A stretch of DNA of 61,895 nucleotides from an uncultured Prevotellaceae bacterium. Its GTDB lineage: Bacteria; Bacteroidota; Bacteroidia; Bacteroidales; Bacteroidaceae. Shown here piece after piece: positions 24,053 to 31,627 of the stretch (the stretch's first letter is position 1; each line of letters opens with the position of its first letter). The position numbers and the translations under genes are program-made. The stretch covers positions 1-61,895 of the forward strand of contig ONDH01000018.1 in assembly GCA_900316505.1 (NCBI GenBank), in the 5' to 3' direction. The notes under the pieces are model-generated. The model made no database searches. It worked only from the letters and a program-made list of their open reading frames with translations, and was not told where the DNA came from.

Positions 24053-26017
24053 ATGAATTACGGTTTTGTTAAAGTAGCATCAGCCATTCCTTCACTGAAG
24101 GTAGCCGATTGCTCGTACAACACCCAGCAGATTGAAAGCCTCATCGTGCAGGCTGAAGGCAAAGGTGTTGAAATCATCGCGTTCCCAGAACTATGCATCA
24201 GTGGATACTCCTGTCAAGACCTGTTCGGGCAACAGTTGCTCCTTGAGAAATGTGAAGAGAGCCTCTTCAAGTTGCTCGACTTCACCCGTTCACTGCAAAT
24301 CATCTCCATTGTCGGCATGCCCGTCATGGTGAGCGGTGTGTTGACAAATTGCGCCGTCGTCGTGCAGGGAGGCAAAATCTTAGGTGTCGTGCCCAAAACT
24401 TTCCTGCCCAACTACAAGGAATTCTACGAGCAGCGTTGGTTCGCACCTTCTACTGCCGTCAAAGACACCCAAGTGCATCTCTGCGCACAATTCGTGCCAT
24501 TCGGGCGCAATCTGCTCTTCCACACCCAGAAGACCTGCTTCGGCATCGAAATCTGCGAAGACCTCTGGGCACCCGTTCCTCCCAGCAGCGAACTGGCATT
24601 GAAAGGGGCAGAAATCATCTTCAACCTGAGTGCTTCCAACGAACTCATCGGCAAGAACCAATACCTGCTCTCCCTCATCAGTCAGCAGAGTGCCCGCTGC
24701 ATCGCCGGCTACGTCTATAGCTCCTGCGGCTTTGGCGAATCCACTCAAGACGTGGTGTTTGCAGGCAATGCCCTCATCTACGAGAACGGTGCCCTGCTTG
24801 CTCGCAGCAAGCGTTTCTGTCTTGAGGAGCAGATGGTCATCAGCGAGATAGATACCGAGCGCCTGCTCACCGAGCGTCGCCACAACACCACCTTCGGTGA
24901 GAACGTTCGACTGGCTTCGCAACTGTCAGCTGTCAACATTCAGTGCCAAACAGTCAATCCCTCCTACACATTTGAACTTACACGTTGGATCAATCCACAC
25001 CCATTCGTGCCGGGCGGTCAGCAACTCAACGAACGCTGCGAAGAGATTTTCTCCATTCAGACCTCAGCACTTGCCAAGCGCATTGTCCACACGGGATCAC
25101 GCAGCATAGTCATCGGCATCAGCGGTGGACTCGACTCCACCCTCGCCCTCCTCGTCTGTGTCAAGACCATGGATCTGCTCAAGCGTCCTCGCAAGGAGGT
25201 CATCGGCATCACGATGCCAGGATTCGGCACCACCGACCGCACCTACCACAATGCCATGTCACTGATGAAGTCGCTCGACATCACCATCAAAGAAATCAGC
25301 ATCAAGGAAGCCTGCATCCGTCACTTCCTCGATATTGGTCACGACCTCAACAACCACGATGTGACTTATGAGAATTGTCAGGCACGTGAGCGCACCCAGA
25401 TACTGATGGACGTTGCCAACCAATGTAACGGCTTTGTTGTTGGTACTGGCGACCTCAGCGAACTCGCCCTTGGATGGTGTACTTACAATGCCGACCACAT
25501 GTCCATGTATGGAGTGAACACCTCCATTCCCAAGACCCTTGTCAAGCACCTTGTCAAGTGGGTGGCACTCACCAGTGTGGACAAGGATTCGAAGGCAACG
25601 CTGCTCGACATCATCGAGACACCAATATCCCCCGAACTCATCCCTGCCGACATCGATGGCACCATCCTACAAAAGACAGAAGACCTCGTGGGTCCTTACG
25701 AACTTCATGACTTCTTCCTCTACCATTTCCTCCGACTCGGATTCCGTCCAGCCAAGATACTCTACCTCGCAGAACAGGCATTCATCAAGCAGACGTACAC
25801 GGAAACCACGGAATTAGGTATGGAAGTTGGCAACTACAATGAAGAGATCATCAAAAAGTGGCTCCACACTTTCTGCCGCCGCTTCTTCACCCAGCAGTTC
25901 AAGCGCAGCTGTCTGCCCGACGGTCCCAAAGTCGGTTCGGTCAGTCTCTCCCCACGTGGCGACTGGCGCATGCCAAGCGATGCCAGCAGTGCCGACTGGC
26001 TTGCCGACCTCGAATAG
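24053..26017 (+). CDS. nadE: Glutamine-dependent NAD+ synthetase
   Basis: 654 residues, the full two-domain form. The N-terminal nitrilase-type glutaminase (1-290) has the catalytic Glu in AFPELCISGYSC, Lys in PKTFLPNYKEFYE and Cys in CFGIEICEDLW. The C-terminal ATP-pyrophosphatase domain has the P-loop IGISGGLDSTLALL and VVGTGDLSELALGW. It converts deamido-NAD to NAD+ using glutamine, in the cytosol. Followed by a strong terminator at 26038. Confidence 0.97.
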   Translation: MNYGFVKVASAIPSLKVADCSYNTQQIESLIVQAEGKGVEIIAFPELCISGYSCQDLFGQQLLLEKCEESLFKLLDFTRSLQIISIVGMPVMVSGVLTNCAVVVQGGKILGVVPKTFLPNYKEFYEQRWFAPSTAVKDTQVHLCAQFVPFGRNLLFHTQKTCFGIEICEDLWAPVPPSSELALKGAEIIFNLSASNELIGKNQYLLSLISQQSARCIAGYVYSSCGFGESTQDVVFAGNALIYENGALLARSKRFCLEEQMVISEIDTERLLTERRHNTTFGENVRLASQLSAVNIQCQTVNPSYTFELTRWINPHPFVPGGQQLNERCEEIFSIQTSALAKRIVHTGSRSIVIGISGGLDSTLALLVCVKTMDLLKRPRKEVIGITMPGFGTTDRTYHNAMSLMKSLDITIKEISIKEACIRHFLDIGHDLNNHDVTYENCQARERTQILMDVANQCNGFVVGTGDLSELALGWCTYNADHMSMYGVNTSIPKTLVKHLVKWVALTSVDKDSKATLLDIIETPISPELIPADIDGTILQKTEDLVGPYELHDFFLYHFLRLGFRPAKILYLAEQAFIKQTYTETTELGMEVGNYNEEIIKKWLHTFCRRFFTQQFKRSCLPDGPKVGSVSLSPRGDWRMPSDASSADWLADLE

Positions 26018-26037
26018 ACGCTCATCCGTCACCCTAC

Positions 26038-26085
26038 AAAAGACGGGCTCCCGAAGCATCACCGCTTCAGGAGCCCGTCTTTATG
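26038..26085 (+). terminator. Intrinsic terminator after nadE
   Basis: AAAGACGGGCTCC-CGAAGC and its complement GCTTC-AGGAGCCCGTCTTT form a long stem around a 6-nt loop, ending in a T run. It may also serve the convergent GH3 gene. Confidence 0.85.
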
Positions 26086-26144
26086 TTATATTATTCAAGT
26101 TTCTGAAGTAGTTAAGTAGTTAAGCCGATACCTAGTCAATGAAA

Positions 26145-26236
26145 ATTAGGAATGAGGGATTAGGAATGAGGAATTGCCATGCGGGGTGTAACCATCGCGT
26201 CAGCCTAATTGTCAACTGTCAACTGTCAATTGTCAA
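26145..26236. repeat. Composite heptamer element: ATTAGGA/ATGAGGA array, core, TTGTCAA array
   Basis: Five 7-nt units alternating ATTAGGA and ATGAGGR (26145-26179) run into a 30-nt core (26176-26205), then four units TTGTCAA/CTGTCAA (26209-26236). On the minus strand the core starts GGCTGACGCGATG and ends CCGCATGGC, nearly the same as 10721-10749 though the flanking heptamers differ. It lies between the convergent nadE and GH3 genes. Confidence 0.85.
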
Positions 26237-26256
26237 CTCAGCGTAGCGATAACTTC

Positions 26257-27447
26257 TTAAACTCTCACTCCGAAGGACTTGGAACTTTTCAAGCCCTTTT
26301 TCAGTTTCAAGATGCGACGCACACTCTGATTGATGCGGTCCTCGGTGATGGTTCCTGCCTCCACAGCAGCCATCACAGCATCAAAGGCTTCGATGAAATC
26401 CTTCGGGCCAAGCACGATGTCCACACCAGCCTGAATGCTGCGCACGGCAGCTTCGCCACTGGAATAGTGCTTAGTGATGGCGCCCATCTCCATGCCATCG
26501 GTGATGATGATGTTCTGATAGCCCAGTTCGCCACGGAGCTTGTCTTGCAGAACCACAGACGAGAGCGTAGAGGGAATGTCAGATCCCGTCACTTTAGGCA
26601 CGGCAATATGAGCGGTCATGATCAACTGACAACCCCATTGGATGCCAGCCTTGAAAGTGACCATCTCGCAGTCCTTCATCTCCTCCCACGACTTGAGCGA
26701 CTGCACATAGCCTGTGTGCGAGTCGTTCTGCGTGTCTCCATGACCAGGGAAATGCTTGATGCATCCCACGATTCCTGCATCCTTCAGACCCTGCAGATAG
26801 TTCGTCACCATCGGGGCAGCCACCTCGGGATCGTCAGAGAACGCGCGGTTACCAATGATGATGTTGTCGGGGTTTGTGTTCACGTCAGCCACAGGCGCAA
26901 AGTCAATGTCGAAACCATATTTACTCAGATAGGTGCCAATCACGTTACCTGCATGATATGCGTTCTTAGGGTCGCCCGTTTCACCAATCTCACCCATCGG
27001 ACCAATCACCTCCACATCGAAGTTCGGGTTCTTAGCAATGCGGGCAATGCGACCGCCTTCCTCATCGATGCACAGCACCGGCTGTCCTTTCAGCTTACGA
27101 ATGTCTGAGATGATCCGTGCCAACTGCTTCTCGTCATCAATGTTCCAAGCATAGAGGATGACACCACCCACAGGATATTTCTCATTCACACTCTTCATCT
27201 CTTCCGTCACTTCCTGCAAGGGGTCTACCTGCAAATCATCATAAGAATCCCACTCTATCGAGGGAGCGAGCGTCTCCGGACGAACATAGAACAACTGTCC
27301 CACCTTTTCGCGCAGCGTCATTTTTTTGAGTTGTTCTTCCACATCATCAGATGAGCCAGAAGAAGAGTCGTCGTCCGAACAAGAAGTGAAGAAAAGTGCA
27401 CCGCAGCAGAGGATGGCGGCGAGCATCCATGTCAATTTTGTTTTCAT
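26257..27447 (-). CDS. GH3 beta-N-acetylhexosaminidase lipoprotein (NagZ-like)
   Basis: 396 residues from the ATG at 27447 (MKTKLTWMLAAILCCGALFFTSC, a lipoprotein signal; ATG 27462 would add five residues before it). A single GH3 barrel: KHFPGHGDTQNDSHTGY carries the NagZ-type His/Asp pair, and IIITDGMEMGAI holds the nucleophile Asp. It removes terminal N-acetylglucosamine from glycans or muropeptides. Lipid anchoring suggests a periplasmic or surface role, unlike cytosolic NagZ. Confidence 0.92.
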   Translation of the reverse strand: MKTKLTWMLAAILCCGALFFTSCSDDDSSSGSSDDVEEQLKKMTLREKVGQLFYVRPETLAPSIEWDSYDDLQVDPLQEVTEEMKSVNEKYPVGGVILYAWNIDDEKQLARIISDIRKLKGQPVLCIDEEGGRIARIAKNPNFDVEVIGPMGEIGETGDPKNAYHAGNVIGTYLSKYGFDIDFAPVADVNTNPDNIIIGNRAFSDDPEVAAPMVTNYLQGLKDAGIVGCIKHFPGHGDTQNDSHTGYVQSLKSWEEMKDCEMVTFKAGIQWGCQLIMTAHIAVPKVTGSDIPSTLSSVVLQDKLRGELGYQNIIITDGMEMGAITKHYSSGEAAVRSIQAGVDIVLGPKDFIEAFDAVMAAVEAGTITEDRINQSVRRILKLKKGLKSSKSFGVRV

Positions 27448-27485
27448 TAGTTGATTTTCCATTACATTTAAAGATTAATCAGTTG

Positions 27486-27493
27486 CAAATGTA
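27486..27493 (-). promoter_or_regulatory. -7 promoter element (TACATTTG)
   Basis: The minus strand reads TACATTTG about 39 nt before the GH3 start. Confidence 0.55.
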
Positions 27494-27599
27494 CTGAAAA
27501 TATTTCAAAAGAACCATCATTGTCATCGGCAAAGATGCCTTCAGAGGTGTTTTTAGACAAAAAACACGTCGAACGCGTGGCAGTCTCACATTTTCTTTC

Positions 27600-27607
27600 T
27601 ATCTTTG
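27600..27607 (+). promoter_or_regulatory. -7 promoter element of ettA (TATCTTTG)
   Basis: TATCTTTG followed by CC, 90 nt before the ettA ATG. The predicted leader consists mostly of the heptamer array at 27626-27695. Confidence 0.65.
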
Positions 27608-27625
27608 CCTTCCAATTCCATCCCA

Positions 27626-27695
27626 CATCGTACATCGTACATCGTACATCGTACATCGTACATAAAACATCGTACATAAAACATCGTACATAATT
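27626..27695. repeat. Heptamer array in the ettA 5' leader, unit CATCGTA (10 copies)
   Basis: Ten contiguous 7-nt units: five CATCGTA, then CATAAAA and CATCGTA alternating, ending CATAATT only 2 nt before the ATG at 27698. The same unit makes up the array at 10754-10851. Confidence 0.92.
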
Positions 27696-27697
27696 CC

Positions 27698-29395
27698 ATG
27701 CCAACAGTTGACGACAAAAAAGTGATTTTCTCGATGGTCGGAGTGAGCAAGACCATTCAGCAGAATCAGAAGCAAGTGCTCAAGAACATCTACCTCTCCT
27801 TCTTCTACGGAGCCAAAATCGGCATTGTAGGTCTGAATGGTGCTGGTAAGTCCACCCTCATGAAGATTATTGCCGGCATCGACCAGCAATATCAGGGACA
27901 AGTGGTGTGGGCACCCGGCTACTCCGTCGGCTACCTGCCGCAGGAGCCCCCTCTCAACGAGGAAAAGACCGTGAAGGAAAACGTGATGGAAGGCGTGCAG
28001 CATGTCTATGACGCACTGGCTGAATACGACCAAATCAACGACAAGTTCGGTCTGCCCGAATACTACGAAGACCCTGACAAGATGGAAAAGCTCATGACGC
28101 GTCAGGCTGAACTGCAGGACATCATCGACGCCACCGATGCATGGAACATGGACTCCAAGCTCGAACGCGCCATGGATGCCCTCCGCTGCCCTCCTGGCGA
28201 CTGGAGCGTGACCAACCTCTCTGGTGGTGAGCGCCGACGTGTCGCCCTCTGCCGACTCCTGCTTCAGAAACCCGATGTGCTCCTGCTCGACGAGCCTACC
28301 AACCACCTCGACGCAGAGAGCATCGACTGGCTTGAGCAGCACCTCCAGCAGTATGAAGGCACCGTCATCGCCGTCACCCACGACCGCTACTTCCTCGACG
28401 ACGTGTCTGAATGGATTCTCGAACTCGACCGAGGTGAAGGCATCCCATGGAAAGGCAACTACTCCAGCTGGCTCGAACAGAAGTCCAAACGCATGGCACA
28501 GGAAGAGAAGACTGCCTCGAAGCGTCGCAAGGCACTGGAACGCGAGCTCGAATGGGTGCGCATGGCACCGAAGGCACGCCAAGCCAAGGGTAAGGCACGT
28601 CTGAACTCCTACGAGAAGATGCTCAACGAAGAGCAGAAGCAGAAAGAAGAGAAACTCGAAATCTTCATCCCCAATGGACCACGACTCGGCAACAAAGTCA
28701 TCGAAGCCCGTCACGTCGCCAAATCCTTCGGGGAAAAGACACTCTACACCGACCTCAACTTCAACCTGCCCCCCAACGGCATTGTTGGAGTCATTGGTCC
28801 CAACGGAGCTGGAAAGACTACCCTCTTCCGTCTCATCATGGGACTTGAAGAACCCGATTCAGGCTCCTTCGAAGTGGGCGAAACCGTCAAGCTCGCTTAT
28901 GTTGACCAGCAGCACAAATCCATCCATGCCCAGCAATCCGTCTATCGGGTGGTCAGCGGAGGCAACGAAACCATCCGCATGGGCGGCAAGGATGTCAACG
29001 TACGTGCCTACCTCAGCAAGTTCAACTTCAGCGGAGCCGATCAGGAGAAACTCTGCGGCGTGCTCTCAGGTGGTGAGCGCAACCGTCTCCAACTGGCATT
29101 GGCATTGGAACAGGAAGCCAACGTGCTCCTGCTCGACGAGCCCACCAACGACATCGATGTGAACACCCTCCGTGCCCTCGAAGAAGGTCTGGAAAACTTT
29201 GCCGGCTGTGCCGTCGTCATCAGCCACGACCGCTGGTTCCTCGACCGCATCTGCACCCACATCCTCGCCTTCGAAGGCGATGGCAACGTCTTCTTCTTCG
29301 AAGGTTCCTACACCGACTACGAAGCCAACAAAGCCAAACGCCTTGGATTGGAAGAACCCAAGCGAATGCGCTATCGCAAACTGATGGACGAATAA
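27698..29395 (+). CDS. ettA: Energy-dependent translational throttle ABC-F protein EttA
   Basis: 565 residues with two ABC domains: Walker A GLNGAGKSTL, signature LSGGERRRVAL, Walker B LLLDEPTNHLDAES; then Walker A GPNGAGKTTLF, signature LSGGERNRLQL, Walker B LLLDEPTNDIDVNT. The arm and linker fit EttA, a cytosolic factor that binds the ribosomal E site and gates translation by ATP/ADP level. The 5' leader is a 70-nt heptamer array. It is followed by a strong terminator. Confidence 0.95.
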   Translation: MPTVDDKKVIFSMVGVSKTIQQNQKQVLKNIYLSFFYGAKIGIVGLNGAGKSTLMKIIAGIDQQYQGQVVWAPGYSVGYLPQEPPLNEEKTVKENVMEGVQHVYDALAEYDQINDKFGLPEYYEDPDKMEKLMTRQAELQDIIDATDAWNMDSKLERAMDALRCPPGDWSVTNLSGGERRRVALCRLLLQKPDVLLLDEPTNHLDAESIDWLEQHLQQYEGTVIAVTHDRYFLDDVSEWILELDRGEGIPWKGNYSSWLEQKSKRMAQEEKTASKRRKALERELEWVRMAPKARQAKGKARLNSYEKMLNEEQKQKEEKLEIFIPNGPRLGNKVIEARHVAKSFGEKTLYTDLNFNLPPNGIVGVIGPNGAGKTTLFRLIMGLEEPDSGSFEVGETVKLAYVDQQHKSIHAQQSVYRVVSGGNETIRMGGKDVNVRAYLSKFNFSGADQEKLCGVLSGGERNRLQLALALEQEANVLLLDEPTNDIDVNTLRALEEGLENFAGCAVVISHDRWFLDRICTHILAFEGDGNVFFFEGSYTDYEANKAKRLGLEEPKRMRYRKLMDE

Positions 29396-29399
29396 GACA

Positions 29400-29442
29400 A
29401 ATTCGCCGAGGCATCTTGCGGATGTCTCGGCGAATTGTTTTA
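29400..29442 (+). terminator. Intrinsic terminator after ettA
   Basis: AATTCGCCGAG-GCAT and ATGTC-TCGGCGAATT pair around a short loop, followed by GTTTTAT. Confidence 0.85.
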
Positions 29443-29463
29443 TATTTCTCGGCAGTTGTGGAC

Positions 29464-29592
29464 TCAGGCGATGATGTAAAGTGCATCTTCCAGCCATTCG
29501 TGACGAAGAATCTTCGAGGTAATCGTTGTCTTGCCCGATCCGTTTGGACCGGCTATGACGATGAGTACCGGGCTATGTTTCTCCTTTAACAT
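29464..29592 (-). pseudogene. Zeta-toxin-like gene, truncated to its P-loop
   Basis: Only 42 codons remain. VLIVIAGPNGSGKTTITSKI is the Walker A start typical of zeta-toxin-family kinases, followed by HEWLEDALYI and then a stop. A complete family member has roughly 190 or more residues, so the nucleotide-binding start is all that is left. The ATG overlaps the stop of the upstream small gene (ATGTTAA), the coupling expected in a toxin-antitoxin pair. The stretch runs up to the ettA terminator. Confidence 0.65.
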
Positions 29593-29756
29593 GTTGCAGA
29601 AATCTTTTCAGATTCACGTTTCAGTTGTCCGAAGAAACGTGCCGTAGCTTCCGTTCTCTTCTGCTTCGCTTCCTCAGCGGCCTCTTTCATCAATTGGCTG
29701 AGCACCTCGTCGGTAGGCTCCTCCATGCTTGTCAGTTTGTAAGTGTCGATGCTCAT
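29586..29756 (-). CDS. Small antitoxin-like protein
   Basis: 56 residues from ATG 29756 (an in-frame ATG at 29798 lies upstream of the promoter). The protein is charged and helical (DEVLSQLMKEAAEEAKQKRTEATARFFGQL), like the small partners encoded before zeta-type toxins in Bacteroidales. Its stop overlaps the start of the toxin stub. It has its own promoter (29785-29792). Family not firmly recognised; the role is inferred from gene order. Confidence 0.55.
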   Translation of the reverse strand: MSIDTYKLTSMEEPTDEVLSQLMKEAAEEAKQKRTEATARFFGQLKRESEKISATC

Positions 29757-29784
29757 AACCTTCTTACGTTTGGTGATTACGCTG

Positions 29785-29792
29785 CAAAGATA
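29785..29792 (-). promoter_or_regulatory. -7 promoter element (TATCTTTG)
   Basis: The minus strand reads TATCTTTG followed by C, 28 nt before the antitoxin-like gene start. Confidence 0.6.
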
Positions 29793-29907
29793 GTGCAAAT
29801 CGGGAGAAACACCAAAGGAAAACTATTTTTTCTATGGTATTTCTCCCGATGGGGCAGCCGAGGCGTCATGTTCCTTGAGGGACAGGCGCCGTATCGCTGG
29901 CAAAAAA

Positions 29908-30930
29908 CTAATAGCTGTCTTTTGTCATAACGGTAAGCTTAGAGAAGATTGCCGGAACGTCGGAGATGTTTTGGCTGGTATGAACCGGAGATTTGGAAAT
30001 CAGACTATTGACAATCATAGCTGTGTTGTATGCCATGTCCTTCAAGTTCTTGTCGATAGTCATGGTCTGCTTGCCGTTCTTAATATAATCCTGCGATTTG
30101 GCGGAATTGTCCTGACCGGTAATGACTGGCATTTCTGTAATACCTGCTTCTTCCAGCGCTGCAATAGCACCCTGAGACACATTGTCAGCTGCAGCAAGAA
30201 CCATATCCGGACACTCACCCTCTCCATAGCTGGCGAGACGGTCTTTCATGGCCTTCTTTGCATCTTCAACATTCCAACTGTCACCCTTCACGTCGTTGTA
30301 TGCCGTCTTACCACTCTTTACGATAAGCTGTTTACTGTCAATGTATTTCTTGAGCAGTTCCATCGCTCCTTCATAATAATTCTTGGCGTTGACATCGGTA
30401 TCCGGACCTTCAAGGATTTCAAGGGTCATGGAAGTCTTTCCTGAAGCGTGGAAATGGCTGAGAAGGAACTGCGCCTGAATACGCCCTACTTCCTTTGTGT
30501 CGGCTGCAGAGAGATAAGCTATGCGGGGGTTGTCCTGTATAAAGCGGTCATGGCATACCAACTTGACGTCGGGATTCTGCTCAAGCAGACCAGACTCGTT
30601 GATTTTCTTATAGTCAATAGAAGTCACCACGATATATTTCACGCCGTCCTTGATGGCAGTTCTAAGCTGCTCGACCTGTTGGTCTGCGCCCTCTGGAGTC
30701 TCAGGAGCAACGTAGAATGTGGCATTGAAACCGTACGCAGCCATGGCTTGCTCAAGGTTTGCCTTGTCTATGCCCCAACGGGCAATACGGGCATTGTCGG
30801 GAAGCAGCACCGCCACTTTCTTCTGATTATCACTGTTGTTGTCGTCATTGTCGCTGCACGATGTCAGCCCTGTAATAATTGCCCCACACACCATGATGGT
30901 GGCAAGCAACCAATAGAATTTGTTTCTCAT
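29908..30930 (-). CDS. Periplasmic sugar-binding lipoprotein (type 1 periplasmic binding protein)
   Basis: 340 residues from ATG 30930. The lipoprotein signal (MRNKFYWLLATIMVCGAIITGLTSC) precedes a LacI/RbsB-like fold: KKVAVLLPDNARIARWGIDKANLEQAM, then YIVVTSIDY, VLAAADNVSQGAIAALEEAGI and PVITGQDNSAKSQDYI, closest in look to xylose/ChvE-type proteins. No permease or ATPase gene is nearby, so it may act as a sensor subunit or use a transporter encoded elsewhere. Promoter at 30960-30967. Confidence 0.82.
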   Translation of the reverse strand: MRNKFYWLLATIMVCGAIITGLTSCSDNDDNNSDNQKKVAVLLPDNARIARWGIDKANLEQAMAAYGFNATFYVAPETPEGADQQVEQLRTAIKDGVKYIVVTSIDYKKINESGLLEQNPDVKLVCHDRFIQDNPRIAYLSAADTKEVGRIQAQFLLSHFHASGKTSMTLEILEGPDTDVNAKNYYEGAMELLKKYIDSKQLIVKSGKTAYNDVKGDSWNVEDAKKAMKDRLASYGEGECPDMVLAAADNVSQGAIAALEEAGITEMPVITGQDNSAKSQDYIKNGKQTMTIDKNLKDMAYNTAMIVNSLISKSPVHTSQNISDVPAIFSKLTVMTKDSY

Positions 30931-30959
30931 AATGATTAATTGTTTTTCGTTAAACGTGG

Positions 30960-30967
30960 CAAAGATA
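30960..30967 (-). promoter_or_regulatory. -7 promoter element (TATCTTTG)
   Basis: The minus strand reads TATCTTTG followed by C, 30 nt before the ATG at 30930. Confidence 0.6.
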
Positions 30968-31042
30968 AACAACTTTCCACCAAACTACCAAACCTTTTTC
31001 AACTTTTTTCACTTTCTGCAAAAAAAATCCGCTCAATCCGCA

Positions 31043-31099
31043 CAATCGTTCCGCAGGAACTTGTCTTAAAAAACATACCGCTTCGCGATGATTCAGCAG
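31043..31099 (+). repeat. Interspersed repeat R1, copy A
   Basis: A 57-nt block starting CAATCGTTCCGCAGGAAC and ending GATGATTCAGCAG. It is preceded by 9-nt units (AATCCGCTC, AATCCGCAC) and followed at 31133-31160 by three CACGAATTN 9-mers. Further R1 copies are at 38024, 38714 and 59679. GTTCC-GCA-GGAAC inside it is an inverted repeat. Apart from R1, the 9-mers and the terminator at 31363, nothing was recognised in 30973-31428. Confidence 0.85.
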
Positions 31100-31362
31100 A
31101 AACAACGGATTCATCGGACTTATTATTTTCAACCACGAATTACACGAATTTCACGAATTGTTTTTAATGGGCAAGCCCGGCGAATGAAATCCTGCTGATT
31201 TCTCCGAATGTGGAACGCCCGCCATTCGTTTTCCTTCGTTGCCGTCCCACGGCATTGAAAAGAAAAAAATTCGGTTAATTAGTTCTATTCGTTGTTAAAA
31301 AAATCCGTTTAATCGGCTCAATCCGTGGTTTAATATATTTCCGTTTTCCGTGTGATAAAAGC

Positions 31363-31392
31363 AAGAGGCTCAGAGTTTCCCCTGAGCCTCTT
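31363..31392. terminator. Terminator after the small-peptide gene
   Basis: AAGAGGCTCAG and CTGAGCCTCTT form an 11-bp perfect stem with an 8-nt loop. On the minus strand it is followed by GCTTTTAT, ending the operon that begins at 37585. Confidence 0.75.
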
Positions 31393-31428
31393 TCCGTGTT
31401 CCGTAGTTTAGAACATTGACCGTCCTTA

Positions 31429-31599
31429 TCAGTTAAAGATGATCAGTTCATCCGTGTCGTCGAAGTCGGGCATCATGGGGGCAGTGCCGCCACCGCCACC
31501 ACCACCGCCGTAGATGGGGTCAGGGCTTGCTGCTATCATACTATGCATCCTGATCTCAAATGCCTCCATCTGAGGCTGGATATATGTCTTCTTTTTCAT
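31429..31599 (-). CDS. Small conserved-type Bacteroidales peptide with a glycine tract
   Basis: 56 residues. It starts MKKKTYIQPQMEAFEIRM, has a run of eight glycines after DPIY, and ends acidic (DFDDTDELIIFN). The start shares the pattern KKK-YI-P-M-E-(F/I) with the 50-residue peptide at 57327-57479. It follows the 807-residue surface protein by 28 nt and ends at the terminator at 31363. It has no signal peptide. Such short YIxP peptides recur beside Bacteroidales surface-protein genes; the function is unknown. Confidence 0.6.
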   Translation of the reverse strand: MKKKTYIQPQMEAFEIRMHSMIAASPDPIYGGGGGGGGTAPMMPDFDDTDELIIFN

Positions 31600-31627
31600 A
31601 TTCGTGTGTTCTTTTAGATGGAAACAT

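Noticed and set aside
26045..26082. Continuation of a gene past the nadE stop
   Set aside because: The sequence is a terminator hairpin.
27599..28714. Minus-strand ORF of 371 codons opposite ettA
   Set aside because: Shadow frame; ettA has both ABC motif sets. Its end is just translated heptamer repeat.
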